Shown here: piece after piece, positions 1 through 7,241 of the stretch
Position numbering within the stretch: the stretch's first letter is position 1
How the letters are laid out: the number at the start of each line of letters is the position of its first letter
Assembly (NCBI GenBank): GCA_046596405.1
Contig: JBKJMN010000252.1
Coordinates: 1-8,815 of the forward strand
Source: PALSA-1004 sp046596405
GTDB lineage: Bacteria; Pseudomonadota; Gammaproteobacteria; Burkholderiales; SG8-41
Direction: 5' to 3'
Length of the DNA stretch: 8,815 nt
Program-made: the position numbers and the translations under genes
Notes under the pieces: generated by a model
Told to the model about the DNA's origin: nothing
Databases searched by the model: none
The model's input: only the letters and a program-made list of their open reading frames with translations

Positions 1-1
1 C

Positions 2-226
<225 letters not shown>

Positions 227-229
227 GCG

Positions 230-2749
230 ATGACGGCGCTGCAGCAACTGATGATCGCGCTGCGCCTGCTATGGCGCGACTGGCGCGCGGGAGAAGTTAC
301 CTTACTGGCGGCCGCCATCGTGATCGCTGTGGGCAGCCTGACCACGGTCAGTTTTTTTACCGATCGCGTGCAGCTTGCGTTGATGCAGCAGTCGAATCAA
401 TTGCTGGGCGCCGATTTGAGCATTGTGTCGGACCGGCCGTTGACGGACGAATTTTCCGCCGCTGCGCAAGTCCGGGGTCTCACTGTGACGCGCGCACTGC
501 GATTTCCAAGCATGGCGAGCGCGGGCGGCGACAGCCTGCTGACCGACATCAAGGCGGTCGCGCCGGGCTATCCTCTGCGCGGCGAAGTGCGTCTCGCCGA
601 CCAGTTGTTCGGTCCGGAACGCATCGCGCGCGAAATACCGGTGCCGGGCACGGCGTGGGTCGACGATCGCCTGCTTACGCGGCTGAATGTGAAACCGGGG
701 GATACGGTAACGGTGGGCCGCCTGAGCCTGCGCATCGCAGCACTGGTGACGCAGGAGCCCGACAGCGTCGTCGGCTTCATCAACAGCGCACCCCGAATCC
801 TGATGAACGAGGCCGACATCGAGGCCACCGGCTTGCTGCAGGCCGGCAGCCGCGTGCGCTATCGACTGTATGTCGCGGGCAATTCCGTAGCGGACGACAG
901 CGCCGCGGTCGATGCGTACCGGGAATGGGCACAGACGCGCATCGGTGCCGGCCAGACCATCGAGGGCATCCGCGATGCGCGGCCGGAGATACGCTCCGCG
1001 CTCGAACGGGCCGAGCGCTTCCTCGGGCTGGCGTCGCTCGTGAGCGTCATCCTGTCAGCGGTTGCGATAGCGCTCGCAGCGCGGCGTTTTTTGCGCCGGC
1101 ATCTGGACGGATGCGCGGTCATGCGATGCCTTGGTGCGCGGCAGGCGACCGTCGTTCGCCTGTATCTGCTGCATTTCCTGGCGCTGGGGACCGTGGCAGG
1201 ACTCGCCGGCTGCGTGATTGGCTACGTGGCGCAGTTCGCGCTTTCCGCCTGGCTCGGCAGCTTTCTCGCCGTGGCGCTGCCGTGGCCCGGCCTCATGCCG
1301 GGCTTCTACGGCCTCGCCGCGGGGGTGCTGCTGCTGCTCGGATTTGCGCTGCCGCCGCTCATGAGCCTGGGCCAGGTCTCGACCTTGCGCGTGCTGCGGC
1401 GCGATCTTGGCCTGCCGCGCGGTGTCGGCGCGATCGGTTACGTGCTGGGACTCGCGGTCATTTGCGCGCTGGTGCTGTGGAAAGCGCAGGATTTAAAGCT
1501 GGGCGTCTATGTGTTGGGCGGGTTTCTCGCTGCCGCGGGCGTGTCGGTGGTGCTTATTCTGCTTCTGCTGCGGTTGTTGGCTGGCGTGCGCGCGGGCGGC
1601 GGCGTGAGCTTTCGGTATGGGGTCGCGAACCTGCGCCGCCATGCGCTCGCCAATACGATCCAGGTGGTCGCCCTGGCGCTTGGCATGATGGCGTTGCTGA
1701 CGCTGACGCTGATCCGGGGTGACCTGCTGCACAGCTGGCAGGCGACGTTGCGGCCGGACACGCCGAACCGGTTCGTCGTCAGCATCCAGCCCGAGCAGGT
1801 AGCACCGCTCAATGCCTTCTTTGCCACGCACGGCATCGCGCAACCGGTGGTGTTTCCCATGGTGCGCGGACGGCTGATCGCGTTGAACGGCCGCGCCGTG
1901 GCGTCGAGCGATTTTGCCGAAGATCGCGCCAAACGTCTGATTGATCGCGAATTCAATTTGTCATGGGCGGAGCGCCCGCAGCCCGACAATCGCATTATCG
2001 CAGGGCGCTGGTGGGACACTGACAGCGTCACGCGTCCCGATCAGCTCTCGGTCGAGGAGGGTATTGCGGCCACGCTCGGCCTGAAGCTCGGCGATCGCCT
2101 GAGCTATGACGTCGCGGGCAGCACGTTCGAAGCCACGATTACGAGCGTGCGCAAAGTCGAATGGGATACGTTTCGTGCGAACTTCTTCGTCATCGCGCCG
2201 CCGTCGCTGCTCAAGGATTTCCCCGTTTCCTACATGACGAGCCTCTACGTGCCGCCGGGGCAGGCGGCGATGCTCAATCAACTGGTGGGGGAATTTCCCA
2301 ACCTGGTGGTCGTCGACGTCGCGCAGATCATGGCCCAGGTGCAGAAAATGATGGACCAGGTCGCGAGCGCGGTGCAGTTCGTCTTCCTGTTTACGCTCGC
2401 GGCAGGATTGCTCGTGCTGTACGCGGCGATCGCGAGCACGCGCGACGAGCGCGAATACGAAGCCGCAGTGATGCGCACGCTGGGCGCGAGCCGGCGGCAG
2501 ATCGCGGCGACGCAGTTCGCCGAATTCGCGTTGATGGGGGCGCTGGCAGGCCTGCTCGCGGCTGCCGGTGCGAGCGCGCTGGGTTATGCACTCGCGCTCA
2601 AAGTCTTGAACGTGCCGTACGCGGCGAACCACTGGATCTGGCTGATCGGGGTGGGCGCCGGCGCGGGCGGCATTGCGGTGGCGGGGATGCTCGGCGCGCG
2701 CAAGGTGCTCGCCGCGCCGCCGCTGCAAACGTTGCGGCGGATCGCCTGA
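230..2749 (+). CDS. ybbP: FtsX-family ABC transporter permease, YbbP type
   Basis: This 839-aa inner-membrane permease is the partner of the ATPase just upstream. About ten membrane segments are visible: near residues 21-43, 265-286, 312-338, 358-380, 401-417, 425-453, 473-496, 711-737, 767-790 and 801-823. Two large non-membrane regions (about 44-262 and 497-710) would face the periplasm. The two FtsX-like domains (about 263-395 and 711-839) each carry the cytoplasmic coupling pattern 'AVMR(C/T)LGA(R/S)', which contacts the ATPase. This duplicated layout and length match YbbP (E. coli about 800 aa) rather than the half-size LolC/LolE or MacB. The family is mechanotransmitting (type VII-like) and is thought to move or extract hydrophobic molecules rather than import solutes; the substrate cannot be read here. 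The start ATG at 230 has a GAGG Shine-Dalgarno at 218-221 inside the end of ybbA. No tesA-like esterase, the E. coli neighbour, lies inside the window. Confidence 0.9.
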   Translation: MTALQQLMIALRLLWRDWRAGEVTLLAAAIVIAVGSLTTVSFFTDRVQLALMQQSNQLLGADLSIVSDRPLTDEFSAAAQVRGLTVTRALRFPSMASAGGDSLLTDIKAVAPGYPLRGEVRLADQLFGPERIAREIPVPGTAWVDDRLLTRLNVKPGDTVTVGRLSLRIAALVTQEPDSVVGFINSAPRILMNEADIEATGLLQAGSRVRYRLYVAGNSVADDSAAVDAYREWAQTRIGAGQTIEGIRDARPEIRSALERAERFLGLASLVSVILSAVAIALAARRFLRRHLDGCAVMRCLGARQATVVRLYLLHFLALGTVAGLAGCVIGYVAQFALSAWLGSFLAVALPWPGLMPGFYGLAAGVLLLLGFALPPLMSLGQVSTLRVLRRDLGLPRGVGAIGYVLGLAVICALVLWKAQDLKLGVYVLGGFLAAAGVSVVLILLLLRLLAGVRAGGGVSFRYGVANLRRHALANTIQVVALALGMMALLTLTLIRGDLLHSWQATLRPDTPNRFVVSIQPEQVAPLNAFFATHGIAQPVVFPMVRGRLIALNGRAVASSDFAEDRAKRLIDREFNLSWAERPQPDNRIIAGRWWDTDSVTRPDQLSVEEGIAATLGLKLGDRLSYDVAGSTFEATITSVRKVEWDTFRANFFVIAPPSLLKDFPVSYMTSLYVPPGQAAMLNQLVGEFPNLVVVDVAQIMAQVQKMMDQVASAVQFVFLFTLAAGLLVLYAAIASTRDEREYEAAVMRTLGASRRQIAATQFAEFALMGALAGLLAAAGASALGYALALKVLNVPYAANHWIWLIGVGAGAGGIAVAGMLGARKVLAAPPLQTLRRIA

Positions 2750-2772
2750 GGGCCTGGCCCATGGCGATGCGC

Positions 2773-2778
2773 TATACT
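2773..2778 (+). promoter_or_regulatory. Possible sigma-70 -10 box upstream of rmuC
   Basis: The 49-nt gap between ybbP and rmuC is the largest non-coding stretch in the window. It contains TATACT, one base from the TATAAT consensus, in otherwise GC-rich DNA, with the rmuC ATG 20 nt downstream. No good -35 hexamer lies 16-18 nt upstream and no TGn extension precedes it, so the case rests on the -10 alone. If real, it would separate rmuC-mtfA-c-di-GMP gene-glk from the ybbAP unit and leave a very short leader. Confidence 0.35.
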
Positions 2779-2798
2779 TTCGCGGCGGAAATAATCCA

Positions 2799-4049
2799 AT
2801 GACTGAAACTTTACTGCTCGCCGGCCTGGCGCTGCTGATCCTCTCCGCGGTGGTCGTCCTGCTGGTCAAATCCGCCGCCCACGGCCGTGCGCTGCAGGAA
2901 CTGGCCGCGCGGCTAGCCGAATCATCCGAGCAGCGGCACCGTAGCATGCTCGTCGATCTGCACGACGGCCTGGCCAAGCAGGGTGACCGTCTCGCGGCGG
3001 CGCTCATGGATAACTCTGAGCGCCAGCGCAACTCGACCGCCGAGGAACTCAAGCAGACGCGCGATACCCTGCATGCGTTGCGCCTCGCCTTGTCCGAAAA
3101 TCTCGGCCAAAGCCGCGAGGCGATGCTCGCCAAGCTCGGCGAAACAACCCAGTTGCTGACGGCCAAGATCGACGAGCGTCTCGAGCAGATTTCCGGCCGC
3201 GTCAACGAGCGGCTCGACGAGGGCTTCAAAAAGACGAACGAGACCTTCACCAACGTGATGACGCGGCTCGCGACCATCGACGAGGCGCAGAAAAAAATCG
3301 AAACCCTCACCGGCAGCGTCGTCAGCCTGCAGGAGCTGCTCGGCGACAAACGCTCGCGCGGCGCCTTCGGCGAAGTGCAGCTCGAGGCGATCGTGCGCAA
3401 CGCGCTGCCGGCGGCGGCATTCGAGTTCCAATACACTTTCGCGCGCGGCGTGCGCGCCGACTGCGTGCTGAAGCTGCCCGAGCCCACTGGCCTCATCGCG
3501 ATCGATTCGAAGTTTCCGCTCGAGAATTTCGAACGCATGTTCGCCGATGGCGTCGAGCGCATCTCCTCCGGCGCGTTCAAGGTTGACGTGCGCAAACACA
3601 TCGACGACATCGCCAACAAATACATCATTCCGGGCGAAACGAGCGCAGGCGCGATCATGTTTCTGCCGGCCGAGGCGGTATTCGCGGAAATCCACGCGCG
3701 CCACCGCGATCTGGTCGACTACGCGCAAAAAAAATGCGTATGGCTCACCTCGCCGACCACGCTGATGGCGGTGCTGACGACGGCACAATCCGTCATCCGC
3801 AGCGTCGAAACGCGCAAGCAGATCCACATCATCAAGGACGAACTGCACAAGCTCGGGGGCGACTTCAGCCGCTTCCAGTCGCGCATGGACAACCTGGCGA
3901 AACACATCGAGCAGGCCAAGAACGACGTCGACGACGTGCACGTCAGCAGCCGCAAGATCAGCGAGCGGTTTGCGCGGATCGAGCGTGTGGAGCTCGACGC
4001 GATCGAGCCGCCGAAGCTGCGCGCGGTGGACGGCGCCGCCGAAAAGTGA
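2799..4049 (+). CDS. rmuC: RmuC family DNA recombination-limiting protein
   Basis: RmuC proteins limit recombination at inverted repeats in E. coli and have a predicted nuclease-like fold. The protein is 416 aa (E. coli about 475). Residues 4-23 form one N-terminal membrane anchor. About 28-165 are heptad-rich and charged, consistent with a long coiled coil. The conserved RmuC core follows: GAFGEVQLE at 188-196, DSKFPLE at 236-242, the NKYIIPGETS block from 273, and VWLTSPTTLMAVL from 314. The start was set at ATG 2799 because the membrane anchor begins there and GGCGGAA lies at a suitable distance (2784-2790). The same frame is open back to 2673, but that extension lies inside ybbP and is Arg/Cys-rich out-of-frame sequence. 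The stop overlaps the mtfA start by 4 nt. Two A-runs (7 As at 3291-3297 and 8 As at 3727-3734) stand out in a GC-rich gene; the second is treated as a separate entry. Confidence 0.93.
   Translation: MTETLLLAGLALLILSAVVVLLVKSAAHGRALQELAARLAESSEQRHRSMLVDLHDGLAKQGDRLAAALMDNSERQRNSTAEELKQTRDTLHALRLALSENLGQSREAMLAKLGETTQLLTAKIDERLEQISGRVNERLDEGFKKTNETFTNVMTRLATIDEAQKKIETLTGSVVSLQELLGDKRSRGAFGEVQLEAIVRNALPAAAFEFQYTFARGVRADCVLKLPEPTGLIAIDSKFPLENFERMFADGVERISSGAFKVDVRKHIDDIANKYIIPGETSAGAIMFLPAEAVFAEIHARHRDLVDYAQKKCVWLTSPTTLMAVLTTAQSVIRSVETRKQIHIIKDELHKLGGDFSRFQSRMDNLAKHIEQAKNDVDDVHVSSRKISERFARIERVELDAIEPPKLRAVDGAAEK
3728..3734 (+). other. A_AAA_AAA slippery heptamer in rmuC (possible -1 frameshift site)
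   Basis: Eight consecutive As (3727-3734) encode part of Gln310 and Lys311-Lys312 of RmuC. In the rmuC frame the last seven read A_AAA_AAA, the X_XXY_YYZ pattern known to promote -1 ribosomal slippage in bacteria. A -1 shift here enters the mtfA frame, which has no stop from 3734 through the mtfA end at 4846. The result would be an RmuC-MtfA fusion of about 682 aa. I see no strong downstream hairpin and no Shine-Dalgarno-like stimulator about 10 nt upstream. The 104 residues between are Arg-rich and look like ordinary out-of-frame GC-rich sequence. The motif is certain; a function is not. Confidence 0.3.
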
Positions 4050-4846
4050 CGGGGCCGCTTCGGCGCTGGTGGCGCCAACGCATTATCGCGCGCGGGACGC
4101 TGGACCCGGCAACGTGGGAACAGACGCTCCAGAGCCTGCCGTTTCTGGACGGGCTGTCCGCCGCCGAGCGCGCGCGGTTGCGCGATACGGTGATCCTGTT
4201 TCTGCATGCCAAAGACATTCGCGGCGCCGCCGGTCTCAAGATCGATGCCGGCATGCAGTTGATGATCGCCGCCCAGGCGTGCATCCTGATTCTCAATCTC
4301 GACATCGATTATTTTCGCGGCTGGGTCGAAGTCATCGTTTACCCGGACGAGTTCGTGCCGGCGGCGGAGTACACGGATGAAGCCGGCGTCGTGCACGTCG
4401 ACCGCGAGCCGCGCGCCGGCGAGGCCTGGCTGCAGGGGCCCGTGGTCCTGTCGTGGGCCGACGTCGCGCCTGCGGCGGACGGCGCCAATGTCGTGATTCA
4501 CGAATTCGCGCACAAGCTCGACATGCTCAACGGCGATGCCAACGGATTTCCGCCGTTGCACGCGAACATGTCACGGCGCACCTGGGCGGACACTTTCAGC
4601 GTTGCCTACGCGGATTTCTGCCGGCAGGTAGAGGCCGCCGTGGAGGTCGCGATCGATCCGTACGCGGCGGAGAGCCCGGCGGAGTTTTTCGCGGTCTTGA
4701 GCGAGGCGTTCTTCGACACCCCGCAGGTCGTGTTGGCGGCCTATCCGGCGGTTTACGCCCAGCTCAGGGAGTTTTACCGGCAGGACCCGCTCGCGCGCAG
4801 GCAGCCAAAAACGAGACGCAATCAGGTAAGCTTGGCGGCATGCTGA
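4046..4846 (+). CDS. mtfA: MtfA-type zinc-dependent peptidase (Mlc titration factor A family)
   Basis: This is a 266-aa cytosolic metallopeptidase; E. coli MtfA is 265 aa. The zinc site is HEFAH at residues 152-156 (HExxH, with Glu153 as general base). The third ligand is most likely Glu213 in the ESPAEFF block (209-215), the position where the family keeps its downstream Glu. The WV.VI.YP.EF stretch and the conserved region around residues 132-140 (LQGPVVLSWADV) also match the family. The start chosen is GTG 4046: it puts the basic 'RRWWRQR' segment at the N-terminus as in relatives and gives the right length. The frame is open further upstream inside rmuC, but that part is Arg-rich nonsense. 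GTGA overlaps the rmuC stop and no Shine-Dalgarno is seen, so translation is probably coupled to rmuC. In E. coli, MtfA binds the repressor Mlc and so affects glucose PTS expression; no Mlc or PTS gene is visible here, so its partner in this organism is unknown. Confidence 0.92.
   Translation: MTGPLRRWWRQRIIARGTLDPATWEQTLQSLPFLDGLSAAERARLRDTVILFLHAKDIRGAAGLKIDAGMQLMIAAQACILILNLDIDYFRGWVEVIVYPDEFVPAAEYTDEAGVVHVDREPRAGEAWLQGPVVLSWADVAPAADGANVVIHEFAHKLDMLNGDANGFPPLHANMSRRTWADTFSVAYADFCRQVEAAVEVAIDPYAAESPAEFFAVLSEAFFDTPQVVLAAYPAVYAQLREFYRQDPLARRQPKTRRNQVSLAAC
4824..4830 (+). promoter_or_regulatory. Ribosome binding site supporting the ATG at 4840
   Basis: AGGTAAG lies 9 nt before the ATG at 4840, inside the last codons of mtfA. 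It supports that ATG, rather than an upstream start in the same open frame (open back to 4453), as the beginning of the c-di-GMP protein. Confidence 0.5.
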
Positions 4847-7230
4847 AGCCGTTCTCTTTCACCAATTCCCGCCAGGCGCTGACCGCGGGATTTGGCGCGC
4901 TGCTGGTGCTTATCATCACCATTACGCTGCTCGGCATCTGGCGTATTTATGCAATCAACCAGAGCATCGAGGCGCTGGTGCACGCGCAGAACCTGAAGTC
5001 GGGCCTGCTGACGATGCTGCTGACCGCGAGCCAGCAGCGGCAGCAGGCCATGTACCGCATGTTCGCGGCGCGCGACGACAACGAGCGCGCCGCGGTGGTC
5101 AACGAATATCGCGCGCTCGTCGAGCCGTTGTTCGCCACGCGCGAGCGGCTGGACGAAACGGATCTGACCGGATCGGAGCGCGCCGCGTTGCAGCAGGCGC
5201 TCGATGCGGCGACCCGCCTGCGCGACGTGCGCGACCGCATCGTCGGACTGTTGATGCAAAACAATATCGTCGCTGCGACCGACCTGCTGATGCGTGAGGG
5301 ATTGCGCGTGCACGACGAGTTTCAAAGCTCGCTCAACCTGGTGGTAGATTCCAAGCGCGCGGCGACGCTCGATGCCATTTCACAGGCGGGCAGGGCGATG
5401 CGCGACGCGCTGCTGCTGGTGGCCGTGGTCGGCATACTCGTGCTGATCGCGGGGGCATGGATCGCCACGCTGGTGACGCGCCGAATTGCGCGCATTGAAA
5501 ATGAGCTGCACCGCGAAAAAGAGCTCGCCGAAGTCACATTGCACTCGATCGCTGACGGTGTCATCACGCTCGACGCGGAGGGCCGCGTCGAATACATGAA
5601 CCCGGTCGCTGAGGAATATACCGGGTGGAAAAAACACGAGGCCAAAGGCCAGCCGCTTGACGCCGTTTATCAAGTAGTCGACGAGGAGACCGGCAAACCG
5701 ATACCGCACCCCGGCGGCCACGAAGTCGGCGCGCGCGGCGCGCAAGGCATGACCGTGCGCCTGCTCGGCCGCAGCGGCAACATGTGCGCGATTCGCGACT
5801 CCTCGGCGCCTATCCACAACAGCGACGACAATCTGGTCGGCTGGGTGGTGGTGTTTCACGACGTGAGCCAGATTCAGGAAATGGCGCAGCAGCTGTCGTG
5901 GCAGGCGACTCACGACGCTTTGACCGCGCTCGTCAACCGGCGCGAGTTCGAGCGGCGCATGGGCGTCCTGATCGATGCGGCGCGCACCGACGGCCGGCAG
6001 CACGCGCTGGTTTACATGGATCTCGACAATTTCAAGACCGTCAACGATACCTGCGGCCATGCCGCCGGCGACGAGCTGCTGCGGCAGCTGACGACGGTCA
6101 TGCAGTCGCGCATGCGCGGCAGCGACACGCTCGCCCGGCTCGGCGGCGACGAGTTCGGCGCGCTGCTCGAAGCCTGTCCGCTCGGCCAGGCGGTGCGCAT
6201 CGCGAACGGACTGCGCGAAGCGGTGCGGGACTTCCGCTTCATCTGGCAGAACAAAACCTTCGGCATCGGCGTCAGCGCGGGCCTGGTCACGATCGACGGC
6301 ACGGAAAGCGTGAGCCGCGTGCTGGCGAGCGCGGATGCGACCTGCTACGAGGCGAAGAGCAAGGGACGCGACCGCGTCCAGGTGCACCGCCCGCGCCAGG
6401 TCCAGGCGGGCGAGCAGAATGCCGATTTGCAGGTGGTCTCGCAGATCAACCATGCGTTCGAACTCGGCAACTTCCGCCTTTACCGGCAAAAGATTATCTC
6501 GCTCGCCGCCGGCAGCGGCAACGAGCCGCACTACGAGATCCTGGTACGCATGGTCGATCGCAACGGCACGCTGATCCCGCCGAGCGGATTCATGGCCGCG
6601 GCCGAGCGCTACAACCTGCTGTCATCGATCGAGCGCTGGGTGATCAGCTCGCTCGTCGAATTCCTGCACCGCGAGTGCGAGAGCGGCGCGCTGCCGCGGG
6701 AGCCGTCCGCGTTGAACGGCGCGTTCTACGCGGTCAATCTTTCGGGCGTCAGCATCAACGACGCGAGCTTTATCGATTTTCTGCGCCAGCTCCTGAACCG
6801 CTTCAATCTGCCGCGCGGGTTATTGTGTTTCGAAGTCACGGAGACGACCGCGATATCAAACCTGACCAAGGCGGCGCATCTGATGCACGAATTGAAAGCC
6901 ATGGGCTGCCGCTTCGCGCTCGACGATTTCGGCATCGGCATGTCGTCTTTCGCGTACCTTAAATATCTGCCCGTCGACTACATCAAGATCGACGGGGTGT
7001 TCGTGCGCGACATGGCGGACGATCCGATGGACCAGGCGATAGTCGAAGCGATCAACCGCATCGCGCACATTCTCGGTCTGCAGACCGTGGCGGAATTCGT
7101 CGAGGACGCGACTATTCTCGAACGGCTGCGCGCGATCGGCGTCGATTACGCGCAGGGGTATTTCATCGCCAAGCCCGAAGCCCTGCTTAAAACCGCGGAT
7201 GCATTGCCCGCGATCCTCGAATCGGCCTGA
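4840..7230 (+). CDS. Membrane-bound PAS-GGDEF-EAL protein (diguanylate cyclase/c-di-GMP phosphodiesterase)
   Basis: This 796-aa inner-membrane signalling enzyme makes and/or breaks cyclic di-GMP. Order: membrane segment (about 14-37); a helical, cysteine-free periplasmic region (about 38-188) resembling a four-helix-bundle MCP-type sensor; second membrane segment (about 190-212); short linker; one PAS domain (about 229-346); GGDEF domain (about 353-520); EAL domain (about 530-790). The cyclase site is intact: DLDNFK at 394-399 and GGDEF at 435-439, with the inhibitory I-site RGSD at 426-429, exactly five residues before GGDEF. The EAL site also looks complete: EIL at 566-568 (a common EAL variant), Asn633 in VNLS, Glu665 in FEVTET, Asp695-Asp696, Lys716 in IKID, Glu752/Glu755 in AEFVE and Gln772 in QGY. 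So neither half looks degenerate. ATG 4840 overlaps the mtfA end by 7 nt and has its own Shine-Dalgarno. The residues match the RbdA/MorA-like hybrid class; the ligand and the net activity cannot be read from sequence. Confidence 0.94.
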   Translation: MLKPFSFTNSRQALTAGFGALLVLIITITLLGIWRIYAINQSIEALVHAQNLKSGLLTMLLTASQQRQQAMYRMFAARDDNERAAVVNEYRALVEPLFATRERLDETDLTGSERAALQQALDAATRLRDVRDRIVGLLMQNNIVAATDLLMREGLRVHDEFQSSLNLVVDSKRAATLDAISQAGRAMRDALLLVAVVGILVLIAGAWIATLVTRRIARIENELHREKELAEVTLHSIADGVITLDAEGRVEYMNPVAEEYTGWKKHEAKGQPLDAVYQVVDEETGKPIPHPGGHEVGARGAQGMTVRLLGRSGNMCAIRDSSAPIHNSDDNLVGWVVVFHDVSQIQEMAQQLSWQATHDALTALVNRREFERRMGVLIDAARTDGRQHALVYMDLDNFKTVNDTCGHAAGDELLRQLTTVMQSRMRGSDTLARLGGDEFGALLEACPLGQAVRIANGLREAVRDFRFIWQNKTFGIGVSAGLVTIDGTESVSRVLASADATCYEAKSKGRDRVQVHRPRQVQAGEQNADLQVVSQINHAFELGNFRLYRQKIISLAAGSGNEPHYEILVRMVDRNGTLIPPSGFMAAAERYNLLSSIERWVISSLVEFLHRECESGALPREPSALNGAFYAVNLSGVSINDASFIDFLRQLLNRFNLPRGLLCFEVTETTAISNLTKAAHLMHELKAMGCRFALDDFGIGMSSFAYLKYLPVDYIKIDGVFVRDMADDPMDQAIVEAINRIAHILGLQTVAEFVEDATILERLRAIGVDYAQGYFIAKPEALLKTADALPAILESA

Positions 7231-7241
7231 CACCCGCAACG

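Noticed and set aside
271..1722. 483-codon + strand open frame inside ybbP
   Set aside because: It is an Arg-rich frame-shifted reading of the ybbP coding sequence with no domain; kept only as context for the T-run slippery site.
2750..2760. GGGCCTGGCCC palindrome just after the ybbP stop, considered as a terminator
   Set aside because: The arms leave too small a loop for a stable hairpin and no T-tract follows. Such short GC palindromes are common at this base composition.
1961..3658. 565-codon open frame on the - strand spanning the end of ybbP and most of rmuC
   Set aside because: It runs antisense to two well-supported genes, across their boundary, and encodes Ser/Arg/Ala-rich sequence without a recognisable domain. 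This is typical of the shadow frame in GC-rich DNA.
2922..3941. 339-codon open frame on the - strand antisense to rmuC
   Set aside because: It lies wholly antisense to the RmuC coiled coil and core. The Leu/Val/Glu/Asp pattern mirrors the sense codons and no independent domain is visible.
5380..6531. 383-codon open frame on the - strand antisense to the PAS-GGDEF region
   Set aside because: The sense strand carries complete PAS and GGDEF motifs; the antisense product is Arg/His/Ala-rich with no domain.
5784..6962. 392-codon + strand open frame in another frame of the c-di-GMP gene
   Set aside because: It is an Arg/Gly/Ala-rich out-of-frame translation of the GGDEF-EAL gene.
7231..7241. Gap between the c-di-GMP gene and glk, considered for a promoter or Shine-Dalgarno
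   Set aside because: It is only 11 nt (CACCCGCAACG) and contains neither an AGGA-like element nor a -10-like box.
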